NCBI GenBank assembly: GCA_963680875.1
Contig: OY804579.1
Location: forward strand, 53,458,036 to 53,522,035
DNA: 64,000 bases
Direction: 5' to 3'
Source of the DNA: Bathymodiolus brooksi
Taxonomy: Eukaryota > Mollusca > Bivalvia > Mytilida > Modiolidae
Below, piece by piece: positions 1 to 10,512 of this stretch (its first letter is position 1; the number at the start of each line of letters is the position of its first letter). The translations under genes and the position numbers were made by a program. The notes beneath the pieces are model-generated. The model did not search any database, was not told where the DNA came from, and saw only the letters and a list, made by a program, of their open reading frames with translations.

Positions 1-720
1 AAATGGTAACCATTCCCTGAATTCCTGGGTTCACTATCTGGTGCTAATTTTTTTGACTACATAGATGTATTATATTGAGATCATTTCCTGATAACCTAAA
101 TCGTATTATAGGGTGACAATTGCACGAGTACCATTGTTTATGGGCTACATGCAGATACAATATCCTGAATACCAAGATGTATTTTAGGGTTATCATTTCC
201 TGTCTTCCTAGATACAATGTATATTGAAGGGGGTGGTTACCGATTACCTAGATTCTATTAAAGGGTGACAATTGCCTGAGTTATACCAAGAGGAAGTGTT
301 TATATTCTAGCTACCAATGTGTATTGCAATTAAGCAGACCATTTCCTGATTACCTAGATATATGTAGGGTGATAATTTCCCGACAACTTAGAAATATATA
401 GGGTATCGCTTCAATATAGGGGGTCATTTTCCGACGTCCTCGATGTGTTTTAGGGTGATAATTTTCTGTTTACCTAGAAGTTTATAGGGGGTCATTTCCT
501 GACGTCCTAGATGCGTTTTAGGGTGATAATTTTCAGGCTACCATGTACCTAGAAATATTATAGGGTGGTCATTTCTTGACTAACTAAGTGTATAATAAGG
601 AGATCATTTCCTGTTTACCTAATTGTATTATGGGTGATAATTGCCCGACTATCATAGATAGATTATAGTACGACCAATTTCTGACTACCTAGATACAGTT
701 TAGGATGACATTTTGATGAC
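1..720. repeat. Degenerate ~36-bp minisatellite (left part cut by window edge)
   Basis: A phrase resembling CCTAGATGTATTATAGGGTG followed by ATCATTTCCTGACTA recurs about every 36 bp with many substitutions and small indels. Roughly 18-20 units are visible. The array recurs before and across the copy junction near 32 kb, so its true left end in copy 1 is outside the window. Confidence 0.75.
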
Positions 721-912
721 ATCATCGTGGTAGTTTTACATGATACTTTCCCTCTTTCTACCTGCAGATATTTATTTTTTATGCACCCCTTAGTGTTATA
801 AGTATATTTAGAAGATTAATGTCAATTTTTGTAAACATTGTCAGTATATACAAATATAGCCATCATATTTCTCCTTAAAATTCTCTTATCATCCTAAATA
901 TGACAGTGAAGT

Positions 913-1000
913 AACTTAAAATTAATATGATTTTGTTACATTAACTTAAAATTAATATGATTTTGTTACATTAGCTTAAAATTAATGACTTTGTTACATT
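913..1000. repeat. 30-bp tandem repeat, three units
   Basis: Two exact 30-bp units (913-942, 943-972) containing TTAATATGATTTTGTTACAT are followed by a 28-bp third unit with a small deletion. It is AT-rich and non-coding. Confidence 0.85.
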
Positions 1001-1265
1001 AACTTAAACTGGTATACACCTGAACAGAATGGGTATTGTTTAATTCAAATGTTTTATTTTTATTTTTCAAAAGCTCTTATAGTATTTTCTCAAACTAAAT
1101 TTGAATAAAATTTAAAATGACTTTACTATGCTTTGCTACATTCACTTAAACTTTCATACACCTGAGCAGAATGGGTATTGTTTAGTTCAAATGGTTTATT
1201 TTTTTATTTTTCAAAAGCTCTTATAGTATTTTCTCACGCTAAATTTGAATAAAATAACTTTACTA
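1001..1265. repeat. 142-bp tandem dimer
   Basis: The stretch beginning ACTTAAACT near 1002 recurs at 1144 with the same order of phrases (CACCTGA.CAGAATGGGTAT, then AAAAGCTCTTATAGTATTTT). This gives a two-copy repeat with a 142-bp period and scattered differences. No coding potential. Confidence 0.8.
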
Positions 1266-2046
1266 TATATTTAAATATATCTATGTCGAATGATCATAAA
1301 ATGGGACACATTTAGATTGTAAAACTGGTTTACCTGGTTTAAGATGTTACAGGTCGTTGACAATTGCGTCATCAGACTAGTTTATGACATCGTTTAATTA
1401 ATTGATGACATCTATTCTATGTCTATATATTACATCTATAGAGGTACAATTTAATATATATGTTATATGTCACATTTATGTTTTATTTATCGTACATTGT
1501 ACAGCGTCATCATGGCCATATTTGGGTTAATCATACACGCCACCCTGTCTTTAAATTATTGGAGAGTCCTCAAAGTAAATTACTCGATACATATCTGTAT
1601 ATATAATTAAAGTAATGCACACCAAATATATGCAATAATTCCGTAACTAGTAGGGACAAATTGTGTGGGATTCAGACATTGGTGACCGACCACCAACGCC
1701 GACCCAACAAAGACAGGTTCGTTTTAAAACGAAACATAGAAGAAAACGGACAGAGCACTAATCTCTGTGAAAGTAATCAGTCCGCAATACATGTAGAAGG
1801 TAGACGGATTAAACCCCAATAACTGTATTAAAACTGAATATTCTGTCTAATACCACCAGGAAGGCTCCGTGGTACAATAAACGTTTGCCCAGCCATCGGA
1901 ACATATTTTGAGTTCACTTGTGAATTCACTGAAAAACCCTACAGTACACATTTAATTTGTTTTTCCTGTAAATGAGTTGTTTACATCTATAAGCTAGATA
2001 TCCTTTAGTACATCTCTACTCTGTACCATGTTGGTAATGTGAAAAT

Positions 2047-2050
<4 letters not shown>
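1266..2050. other. AT-rich non-coding interval
   Basis: No open frame with recognisable content, no exon of the neighbouring gene and no clear repeat boundary was found here. Confidence 0.5.

Positions 2051-2084
<34 letters not shown>
2051..2084. repeat. (TA)n microsatellite
   Basis: An uninterrupted TA run of 34 bp. The copy 2 counterpart is 38 bp, one of the few length differences between the two 32-kb copies. Confidence 0.95.
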
Positions 2085-2087
<3 letters not shown>

Positions 2088-3005
2088 TAAGTTTAACACA
2101 TTATCATATCCATCATTACTTAAATGGGTGAAAATTGAAGCATGTGATAATTATGTCCTAGATCAACTACAAGTTGAGTTGAACATTTTATATGAGCAAT
2201 GTTTGAATAGTATATTAAACTACAGGCAAAATTCAATAAAGCGTTTCCAGGATAAAACATGCTGACAAGAATTCAGGAGAGCAAATACCTACCTATTGTA
2301 AAGGAATTTAGTTTGATATCTGTACATAATGTAGCTTAATTTATCTGTGGAGGTTATATTATAGATTAGACTACACACAAATCTTTTGTCAATAGTTATG
2401 AACCACAGACGGCTTAATTGGTATTGAAATTTTTGATTTATCAAGTAACTGTGTATTTCAGCGACTTATAGTAATTTATTTATAACATAGAATTTTCCTC
2501 ATCTTTACGTTGGTTATGAATTACGAAATATTTACGTATGAATAAAAATTTGTTTTTAGATTTAATATTCGTAATTACGTATGTAACAACGCAGCGCCAA
2601 TAAGGTTGAAGTATCTAGTTACTTAGTAACTTTGTATATCTTTTGACCGGTGTTTTACGTTTGCGCTATTTGGCACATCATTTCCGCTTTTATATTTTTA
2701 CGTTTGCGCTTTTTTTTATATATCATTTGCGCTTATTTATTTTGACTCATTTGCGCGTACCTCTTCCGTCCGCCAAATGTATTGTTACATTTGTTTCCCC
2801 CTGCTCACCAAGGGGAGGTGGAAGTAGGATTTTGAGCAGGTTAAAATCCGAGTTAAAAACACTACTAAGTTCTATATGCTGTAGCACTAAAAATGTCCAA
2901 TAAAAATCACTAAAAACTGGCACTATTTCGATAACCAAGTGACCGTACATACCCTGATCTGTCTATTTCACCAGACAGCAGCTTATTATACTGTCTCATC
3001 AGAAA
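2085..3005. other. Non-coding interval, possibly flank of the MULE remnant
   Basis: No recognisable gene. A perfect 7+1+7 palindrome (AGTTACT-T-AGTAACT) lies near 2617. A motif like ACGTTTGCGCT or CATTTGCGCTT recurs several times at 2650-2760. This stretch may be the 3' untranslated and terminal part of the decayed Mutator-like element immediately to the right, but no terminal inverted repeat was identified. Confidence 0.35.
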
Positions 3006-3632
3006 CTAATACTTCTCCCGCTCTGTGCGTCTTGTAAGAGTCTGTTTATCACTTCCTCTCATTTTTACATAGCTAACAGACTGAAGTTTCTGCACAACAT
3101 CCATGAAAACAAAAATTGTTGGATGGGGAGAATACAATTTGTTCGTTCAGATGTGCATGGTAGGATTCAGCGGCATTGTTCGTCATTTTTTCATCGGAGG
3201 GAATCTCTGCCCACATAGAAGGTGGAAACTTCGAATCATTAGTTACGTAGTTTTCCACAAAATAATCTGCGAATTTAATGCACTTTTCATCATTTGGTGC
3301 TACAGACATCAGGTCTACGAAAATATCTTCTACTTCTACCGCATCGACAAAGTGTAGTCCAAAAAAACATTTCAATCACTTCCCTAATTGGCTTTCTGCA
3401 TTTTTATACTCATTACTTAATCCTACAGATTGTATTTTGCGCCACCACGCTTGTGCTAAATGAAAGCGGCAACATTTAAGCTGTGCATGCGGAAAAATTT
3501 CTTTAAGAACATTATGCATAGCCTGCTCAAAGTCAACATGTATGATAGATGGTTTCAGCCGCAAATTCCTTTCAGTACAAATAGTTAACAGATCATTCCA
3601 GACACTTCTGTATTTGTCTTCAGATTTTCATT
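3006..3632 (-). pseudogene. Decayed Mutator-like (MULE) transposase fragment
   Basis: On the minus strand the frame from 3632 reads through a MULE-type catalytic segment: the phrase HVDFEQAMHNVLKEIFP, then KCCRFHLAQAWW, a pattern known from MULE transposases. The frame is broken by one in-frame TGA at 3376-3378, exactly where the sense reads on in the same frame. A probable frameshift follows near 3105, after which a second frame (FVFMDVVQKLQS) carries the homologous C-terminal region to a TAG at 3006. The upstream end stops abruptly at 3632 next to a TGAAA-rich tail of another repeat, so the 5' part is missing. Family assignment is by recognised motif only. Confidence 0.75.
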
Positions 3633-4480
3633 TCATTTCAAATATTTTATTGATAAATCAATAGGATTGGATAACAGGCTATGCCTATACAAATCCTCTC
3701 CAACAACAAGATGGAACAATTAGAAAACAATTTACATAAGACATAGAGCAATCTACCCATCATGTATACATGCAATTCATCTTAATTACCAAGCATAAAC
3801 ACGTGTATATTAATAGCAGAATCATACAAAAAAGCAAAAGAATTTTTCCCTTTCTTTCCCTTCTTCCCTTTCTTTCTTTTTTCCCCTTTTTCTTCTCTTT
3901 TCCCTTGTTAATAGGTATGATATAATTTGGAATAGCCAACTCATGGCTTTATATTTAGGCTATTATTATTTATAATATTAATGATGAAGAATTGGCATAG
4001 CATGATGGATAGATTGAACTTACATTTAACACACAATATATATACAACATGTAAACTGAAATTATGAAATCAAAATCACTAATTAAGTGAGGACCACCAT
4101 ATCAATATGAATTAACTCTTTTTTCAGTATATATATTTATAATTGAATAAAGGGAATTTGGGAGAGATGGAGGAAGAAGAGACAAATAAGTGAATAAGGG
4201 GGGAAATATCTAAACAAAATAGTGATTGAGATAGGCAAGTACAAATTGGGAAAAGGGGGGAGGGGGAAGGGAGATCTGAATAATTGAAAGATTTACAGCT
4301 ATTAATTAAACTGAAAAAAAAGATTTGGAGCTATATATGGGAAGACTTTTCAATGTTATATAACCAAATACAGAGAAAAGGAAAATTTATTGAATCATGT
4401 GAATCTTCTACTACCAGTAATGAAATGGTGAACAGCATCGAATATCTCAGTATTCTCCTCTACAGTAAGGATTGGTGAGC
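3633..4480. other. Repeat-like block, possible LINE 3' end on minus strand
   Basis: Read on the minus strand, this block ends with AATAAAATATTTGAAATGAA directly against the truncated MULE coding sequence. That looks like the 3' terminus and short-repeat tail of a non-LTR element. A ~64-bp polypyrimidine tract lies at 3841-3905 and a purine-rich stretch at 4155-4275. No reverse transcriptase motif was recognised, so the LINE idea is inference. Confidence 0.35.
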
Positions 4481-4589
4481 CTTTCAATAATATATCCAAG
4501 TTTAAAACAACTTGAAACTTTCTTAGAGAATTAAACAGTTGTATTCTGTGTCTTATGAACTATGCATAACCCCCGATAGACATACGTAC

Positions 4590-4815
4590 TTGCATCCCTT
4601 GTTCTCTCCATACTGATAGGACTGTAAGGACTCGATCCAACATCATTGAAGGCATTCATTTTGACTTCATACTGCATCCATTCCTCTAGTTTAGTTAAGG
4701 TGTAACTTTCACTATCTGTGTCCAAGATAACCTCGTGGAAATCGGTCTCATCTTTACGTTTGAACAGCATTTTATATCCACGTGGATATCCATTCCAGTT
4801 CAATTGGGAGAGAGG
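4590..4815 (-). CDS. sdk: Sidekick exon 7 of 7 in block (FN3-6, C-terminal part)
   Basis: The acceptor TTCTTCAG precedes 4815 and the donor GTACGT follows 4590 on the minus strand. The exon enters in phase 0 and leaves in phase 1 (226 nt). It reads PLSQLNWNGYPRGYKMLF, then LEEWMQYEVKMNAFNDVG and SMERTRDA. This matches the well conserved second half of the sixth FN3 domain in vertebrate Sidekick proteins (NGNPES.GYKIKY, LEEW.EY..QVQAFNA.G, RTRES). The frame is intact. The next 3' exon is not visible within 4.5 kb and must lie to the left of the window. A second donor a few bases downstream (GTATGT) is possible but would break the phase pattern. Confidence 0.88.
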
Positions 4816-4868
4816 CTGAAGAACAAATTATGTTGAAATTGTAAATAGATTTAAAATAAAATGATCTA

Positions 4869-5045
4869 CAGTGAAATCTGTCTAAATCGACTTTGCTTGG
4901 GCCCAATCTTTTGTGTTTGAAATAAACAGGTGTTCGGTTTATACAGGTTAAATTAACAAAGATTTCCTGCATTGGGACTTTATCTATAGTTAGGTTTATG
5001 CAGGATTCTGGGTTATTCAAGGTTCAGTTTAGCCAGGTTTCACTG
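4869..5045. mobile_element. pogo/Tigger-type MITE, 177 bp
   Basis: Terminal inverted repeats CAGTGAAATCTG and CAGGTTTCACTG are flanked by TA on both sides (4867-4868 and 5046-5047), as expected for Tc1/mariner-pogo elements. It lies in the intron between the two exons encoding the FN3-6 domain. No coding capacity. Confidence 0.8.
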
Positions 5046-5332
5046 TACCATGTATATATGTAGGATTATTTTAGTTTTCCACATGATTAACCTTTTTTAT
5101 GCTAAAGACAAATGTAAAAAAAAAAAATTGTTTACAGCAGATTATCTTTTGAACAACCATTCTAGGCAATCTTTTTGCCTACAATGAATAATACACAACC
5201 CTTTCCCCATTAAACAATTTTTTTAAACTATTTTGTACTTTCCACATAAAAAGTGAAAACATTAATAATGGGTTTTTTTGTGCACCAATTAATTACCACT
5301 TCTTATGTTTAATCAGAAATACATATACTCAC

Positions 5333-5694
5333 AGCCCAGCTAATTCTCAAAGCAGTAGAATTGATAGCACGAACAGTGACATTGTCTGGAGGAACGTTCG
5401 GTGGGGCCTGCGCAGTCTGGAACTTCCTACTAGGAGCACTGTAATTACTTGGTCCCACAATGTTAACAGCAGTGATACGTAACCTATAATTGGTGAAAGG
5501 TCTCAGATTAGGTACCAGAATTGTCCTTGCATCAGGATCGGAAATCTCGTAAACAGGGACCCAGGTTGAATTGTTGTCAATCTGTCCTTCAATTTTCCAT
5601 AATGTGATAGATGTTTTACCATCAAATCCCAGAAGAAATTGGAGTAGGGTAGATCTAGCTTGAATATCTGATATTCCAAGATTGTATGGTCTCT
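5333..5694 (-). CDS. sdk: Sidekick exon 6 of 7 in block (FN3-5 and start of FN3-6)
   Basis: The acceptor ATTTCATTTCAG precedes 5694 and the donor GTGAGT follows 5333. It enters in phase 1 and leaves in phase 0 (362 nt). It encodes RPYNLGISDIQARSTLLQF, GFDGKTSITLWKIEGQ, LRPFTNYRLRITAVNIVGPS, and then QAPPNVPPDNVTVRAINSTA followed by LRISWA. This is the most diagnostic exon. The GYDGKTSISRW.VE.Q and VNIVG.S..S.PSR..QT.QAPPDVAP phrases are hallmarks of Sidekick FN3-5. Several N-glycosylation sequons (NST, NYS) are consistent with an extracellular domain. Confidence 0.93.
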
Positions 5695-6133
5695 CTGAAA
5701 TGAAATACAATTCACATTTTGAAATGAATGTCAATAAATTAATCTATGCCTTTCATGCTTGGAAACATCATGAAAATTCTTTTACAATGTTTTCTTTGGA
5801 ATTTTATCACATGTTTTGAATTCATTTTTTTCCCTTGTGTCATTTTTTTATGGACTGACAGAAAATTAGAAATCTGGTAACACATGAAATTTTGGTTTTG
5901 GCATACTGCTCATTACTACAGACTTTTATTCTTCAATGGACATTTAATTTTCATGATTTTGTTTAAAAATATAAAAGAAATCACAGAACACATATGAGCA
6001 ATCACACTAAAATTTCTATGAAAATCTACCTTGTTTTACAGCTCAGATTCAATAACATTTATTCAATCTTTCAGTTTGCCAAGAATAGACTGTGATCATA
6101 TAACATATATTGCATACAAAACTGAAGTTATTG
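5695..6133. other. Sidekick intron sequence
   Basis: AT-rich intronic DNA between exons 6 and 5 of the block. I see no gene, repeat boundary or structured element before the SINE fragment at 6134. Confidence 0.5.
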
Positions 6134-6200
6134 TATGATGCCACAATATAGCTGAAATACTGCTGAAGTTGGCATTAAACACCAATCAATCAATCAATCA
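6134..6200 (+). mobile_element. SINE 3'-end fragment with (AATC)n tail
   Basis: The sequence ATATAGCTGAAATACTGCTG, then GGCATTAAACACC followed by AATCAATCAATC, is the reverse complement of the 3' part of the minus-strand SINEs at 6282, 9714 and 10264. It ends in a short tetranucleotide tail. It is an old, truncated copy in the opposite orientation. Confidence 0.75.
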
Positions 6201-6281
6201 TATCAGAACTGTCTTGTAGATATCATTTTATGTGAATCTACTTCCTGTAATATCAATGCATTAATAAAAATTCAGACTGGA

Positions 6282-8000
6282 TTATGTTTATGGTGTTTAA
6301 CGCCACTTTCATCAATATTTCAGTTATATCGTCAGTGCCTGAAATGAGGGCCAGTAAAATATTAGAGTCACTGGCCCAAATGGCATAATGGTGGCCCATA
6401 CATTTTGTGACATTTTTTTATGAAAAAAAGACATCAGATATCAATATATAAACAGTTTTCAGGTTAATTGTTTTTTTATCAGTAACATTAAAATTCATTC
6501 TTTCACTAGTCTCACAGGGGTTGGGGCTCTTCAAGGTAATTTTGGTACAGTAACGGGCATGCAGCTGAAATTGCGAAAACACCCCAATGTATATATTGCT
6601 ATCAAATGAAACCTGAATTTACTTGTTATAACCTTTTCGACAACCATGACCCCATTGGCTAGGGTGGTCTCAAGAAACGATGCTAGTCTGTTGGATGGGG
6701 ACAATAAAAGGCTGGTTTGTGTAAGGGGAGATCAATGCCATGATCACATTAAAGACATCTGGAAAAGAGTAGACTAATGCCACTACAAGGACCGCTCTTG
6801 CACTCCCCAAAGTGAAAAGTGACATCACTTGCTTCAATCCACTATGAAGAAATGATTTTAAAGTAAAATAACCTCTCAGTTCAGGGTAATGTCAGTTGGT
6901 TATTCATTCCAAACAAGTATCTCACTTTGTTGAAATAACAAACGGTGCTGTCATTTTCTGTTATATAAACAACTGTTAACTTTTCCTGTTATTCTTTAAT
7001 TTGTAAACAAAAGTTCTGGTTCCAAAAAAGAAAACACTCCCATTTGTCATTAAAATGTAGCCGTGTACGTATAGAGATGAACTATGAAAAGTTTAAAAGA
7101 AGTGACAGGCCAGATCGTTTCTGTAGTTTGACATTACTGTCAACGATTTTCTCTCTGTTGTTGGGGAAAAGTTTTTCAATGATTACCTAAGGATTGACAC
7201 AAAAAAGTTTCTGATTTCTGTAAAATGAAATTCTTACATGTACATTTTGCAGCAGAGTGAATGAATAAATTTCGGAACCGTGGAAGATACCAGATCGCAA
7301 ACATTATAAGTTGACAGAATTCTCTTTATTGTTCACAGCTTTCCACTTTGTGCGTGAAATTTAACAATTTTAATAATTAAATCATAAAGAAAAAAAAAAA
7401 ACACGTTTCTTTTCTAATATTTAGTGAATACTTATGTATTACATGAAAACGTGTAGGAAACGTGTATTGATTGGCTCCATAAAAATAAATAATTGGGGAG
7501 AACAGTAAATTACATTAGCTGTGTATTCATTGGCTACAAAAATGTATTTGGACCAATCGTTGTGCTCGCAACAAACCGTTTTCGACTAGAACAGAAGAGT
7601 TATCTACCGTTGAAGTTAGTTTATGTCCGGTTTCGGTAAAACAACAATTTTTAACGGTCTTTTAGGCAATCGCCCAGACGTTTTTTGTTGGGCCAGTTAC
7701 TACCTAATTTGGAGCAGCTTTTGGTCGTCCGAATAAGATATTAGTCGCATTTGGCGAATGGGCGACCGTCCATTTCAGGCACTGTATCGTGGCAGTCCAT
7801 TTTATTGGTGGAGGAAACCGGAGTACCTGGAGAAAACCACCGTCCTGTCGTAAGTCACTGACAACTTTATCACATAATGTTGTATCGAGTACACCTCGCC
7901 ATGAACAGGGTTTGAACTCACAACTTTAGTGGTGATAGGTCCTGATAGCACATGTAGTTGTAAATCCAACTACCATACGATCACGACCATGATTGCCCTG
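6282..8000 (-). mobile_element. tRNA-derived SINE, split by a nested DNA element
   Basis: Flanked by a 14-bp direct repeat AAATTCAGACTGGA (6268-6281 and 8001-8014). Without the nested insert it is about 261 bp. On the minus strand its head holds A-box-like GTGATCGTATGG and B-box-like GAGTTCAAACC sequences of a tRNA-derived promoter. The tail runs GGCGTTAAACACCATAAAC. It ends about 25 bp from the donor of exon 5. Two related copies lie at 9714 and 10264. Confidence 0.85.
6333..7784. mobile_element. 1452-bp TIR element nested in a SINE
   Basis: The ends are CAGTGCCTGAAATG and CATTTCAGGCACTG. The element interrupts the SINE exactly at TATCGT, which is present once in uninterrupted SINE copies and twice here (6327-6332 and 7785-7790). 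That gives a 6-bp target duplication. No transposase frame was recognised, so it is non-autonomous. The CAGTG ends resemble hAT elements, but hAT duplications are normally 8 bp, so I leave the superfamily open. Confidence 0.82.
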
Positions 8001-8039
8001 AAATTCAGACTGGAATAATTTTAGATTGATTGTACTGAC

Positions 8040-8231
8040 CAGGAGGAACACCTGATTCAAAGTCTGCTGATGACATCTTTCCAGGTCCTTTGCTTGTTTT
8101 ACCATAGATATAGATAGTATACTTTGTAGTAGGATCAAGGTCTCTCACTGTGTAAGTCAGGGTTGTATTATTTAAATTTATATCATTTCTACTGGCAGTC
8201 TGACTCTTTTTCTCCCATAATAATGTATAAC
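8040..8231 (-). CDS. sdk: Sidekick exon 5 of 7 in block (FN3-4, second part)
   Basis: The acceptor TTCTCTTGCAG precedes 8231 and the donor G|GTCAGT follows 8040. It is phase 1 in and out (192 nt, 64 codons). It reads (G)YTLLWEKKSQ, NTTLTYTVRDLDPTTKYTIY, then KGPGKMSSADFESGVPP, aligning with the Sidekick FN3-4 segment (GYRISWEEY, LTALTTYTIEVAA, SGVPPELPG). A longer open frame at 7926-8138 in another frame is a shadow of this exon. Confidence 0.9.
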
Positions 8232-8287
8232 CTGCAAGAGAATAATTGTTTCATAGGATTGTGTAGAATACAAAAATGTTTTCTTAA

Positions 8288-8421
8288 TAGTCAAACCTGT
8301 ATTAAAATGGCCTTATAAGACAGGTGACCTCTTAAAAGAGGTTTCACATGAAATTTTGTTACAGGACAAGGAAAATGTGACCTTTTAATACAAGAGGTGT
8401 CTGCATTGGCAGGTTTGACTG
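8288..8421. mobile_element. Short pogo-like MITE, ~134 bp
   Basis: The left end AGTCAAACCTGTATTA and right end AATGCAGACACC...GGCAGGTTTGACTG (right end read on the plus strand as GGCAGGTTTGACTG) form imperfect terminal inverted repeats. A TA follows at 8422-8423. That same TA begins the next pogo-like element at 8424, so two elements sit back to back. Confidence 0.65.
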
Positions 8422-8423
8422 TA

Positions 8424-8968
8424 GAGTCAAACTTGATTTAAGCAGCCACTTAAGGGCTGGCAAAAACTGGCTGCTTAATAAAGGTGACCTGTAATTCAAG
8501 GTTCACAATTTTTTAAGTATTACAAATATTCCAGAATTAAAACTTCTCTCTTCCGATCGTTTGCTTTCATAATCGTCAAGAACTTCACTTTTCCTTTTAA
8601 TAATCTGTTGGATTTGCTTTCTTCCAACGCCCATTATCTGTGATCGTTGATTGCCAAGTTCTAGCCTGGGGTTATTCTGTTGACATATAAACTATGACAG
8701 GGGAGATAATTTGCCACATGATCAAATAAGATGTCACGTGACTGAAGCAAAAATCAATACTGTGTTAATCACGAATGCTATCCGCAAGCGACAAAAAATA
8801 TATATTTGTGACCGTTAAAATAGGTATTTTAACATTATTGGGCCGCGTAACGGAAGTGACTGTTAATTTAAGTTAATTTATTACATAAAAATCCAAGGGG
8901 GCCCTGGCAGTGACCGGAAAAGAGAGGTGACCGTTTATTTCAAGTGACCATTAGGGAAAGTTTGACTG
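8424..8968. mobile_element. pogo/Tigger-like element, internally deleted, 545 bp
   Basis: Flanked by TA (8422-8423, 8969-8970), with ends GAGTCAAACTTGATTTAAGC and AAAGTTTGACTG. Over most of its length it matches the element at 11835-12586, including part of the same helix-turn-helix coding segment (8540-8640). It lacks the start of that coding segment and carries an additional deletion. Confidence 0.8.
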
Positions 8969-8970
8969 TA

Positions 8971-9558
8971 TTTACATAATAAAAAAAAGTTTTTAAAACA
9001 ACATGTTTGTTAAAGATAGCAGTATGCTGTAATATGGACATTTTCTTGCTTCATTGCTTAAAACATAATTATATAAATAAACGTACATTGTTTAAAAGTA
9101 TATAAATCATTTGTACGAACTTTTAAAAACAGGAAGACAAGCGAGTCTTTTACTGACAATGTACATATATCGTGTTTATCAATCTGTGACAGTCCTCACC
9201 AATGAGTACTGGTCCTCCGGCCCAAGACCAGTAAAACTTTGTTTGGACCAATACATTTTTATTTAGAACTATATAAAAATAAATTCTAGAATCTGATTCA
9301 GATCAGACTAGGTACTAAAACCCGCCTAAAATGGTCTTTGGTACCTTCTGATTTTAAAGAGTGTTGTAAATTCTAATAAAAAGTACCACCTGTAAATAGT
9401 GAAGTACTGGTACACTTTAAAAATATTGAAAGCCCTGTTGAAATATATGAGTACACACAAGAAGAACAGAAGGTCAATTTACAAATAGGCTGTCTTCAAA
9501 TTTTCCACTTTTTTCAAGATATATCAAAATAAATATAGTGAAAAATATATATACATAC
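8971..9558. other. Sidekick intron sequence
   Basis: AT-rich intron between exons 5 and 4 of the block. No repeat boundary or gene signal was recognised. Confidence 0.5.
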
Positions 9559-9657
9559 CAGTAAGGATACCATTAATTTCTGTAGGAGGTTGCCACATGA
9601 CTTTAACAGATGTATCAAATATGTCATTGAATGACAGACTAGCTACTTCTCCAGGAA
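9559..9657 (-). CDS. sdk: Sidekick exon 4 of 7 in block (FN3-4, first part)
   Basis: The acceptor TTTTTGTTTCAG precedes 9657 and the donor G|GTATGT follows 9559. It is phase 1 in and out (99 nt, 33 codons). It encodes VPGEVASLSFNDIFDTSVKV followed by MWQPPTEINGILTG. This corresponds closely to the Sidekick phrase VPG.VGHLSF.EILDTSLKVSW with NGILTGY. It joins exon 5 in frame at the ILTG-YTLLW glycine. Confidence 0.92.
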
Positions 9658-9713
9658 CTGAAACAAAAACATGATGTTCAGAAGTGCTGAGATAAACAGA
9701 ACCAAAATACAGG

Positions 9714-9987
9714 GGGTTAGGGGTTAGGTTTATGGTGTTTAATGCCACTTTCAACAATATTTCAGTTACATTGTGGCCATCAGTTTTATTGGTGGAGGAA
9801 ACCAGAGTACACGGAGAAAACAATTGACCTGCCGTAAGTCAATGATAAACTTAATGTATCACATAATGTTGTATCGAGTACACCTCACCTGAGTGGGATT
9901 CAAACTCACAATGTTAGTGGTGATAGGCACTGATTGCATAGGTAGGTGTTAATTCAATACCATACGATCATGACCACGACAGCCCCT
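9714..9987 (-). mobile_element. tRNA-derived SINE with intact target duplication
   Basis: A 15-bp direct repeat GAACCAAAATACAGG flanks it (9699-9713 and 9988-10002). The minus strand reads from a tRNA-like head (A-box-like ATGATCGTATGG, B-box-like GAGTTTGAATCCC) to a GGCATTAAACACCATAAACC tail ending in CTAACCCC-type repeats. This is the best-preserved SINE in the window. Confidence 0.9.
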
Positions 9988-10263
9988 GAACCAAAATACA
10001 GGAATAGTCTTTAAATTTAAAAGATCATACACCAGTAGATCACCAATAGGGGAAAATCTCATCAATCTACTCAAACATTGCATAAACTTTTGTTGTTATT
10101 TGAAATACATGTATTCTTTTGATGATTGATAATGAAAGCAAAATTTTCTGTAATTTAAATATCATTTTTAATTTTCTAAACAAAAACAAAAAGATAAATG
10201 TATATAATTATCTTGTTTCTCATTACCAGAGACGGTAGGTATATACAGTTGTTGCTACACATA

Positions 10264-10452
10264 GGTTTGGGTTAGATTAAGTTTATGGTGTTTAACTCCA
10301 CTTTCAACAATATTTCATTTAACTCCACTTTCAACAATATTTCAATTATATCGTGGCAGTCAGTTTTATTGGTGGAGGAAACTGGAGAACACTGAGAAAA
10401 GCACTGACCTGTTGCAAGTCACTGACAAACTTTATCACATAATATTGTATCA
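10264..10452 (-). mobile_element. 5'-truncated SINE with target duplication
   Basis: Flanked by the 13-bp direct repeat GTTGCTACACATA (10251-10263 and 10453-10465). It has the body and 3' end of the same family but no tRNA-like head, as expected from incomplete reverse transcription. A phrase of about 27 bp (TTTAACTCCACTTTCAACAA plus TATTTCA) is duplicated internally. Confidence 0.87.
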
Positions 10453-10512
10453 GTTGCTACACATAATAGTTATCATTGACAGTAAGATACAAACTTTAGA
10501 TTTAATACTAAC

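Noticed and set aside
2643..2903. 86-codon plus-strand frame and its copy 2 twin
   Set aside because: Low-complexity, rich in Phe, Leu and Arg, without recognisable domain. It is identical in the duplicate only because the whole block is duplicated.
7926..8138. 70-codon minus-strand frame overlapping Sidekick exon 5
   Set aside because: Wrong frame. The true exon (8040-8231) is defined by splice sites, phase and homology.
9880..9987. Possible genuine tRNA gene
   Set aside because: The A- and B-box-like sequences are the head of a SINE with target duplications. The cloverleaf is not preserved and the family body follows.
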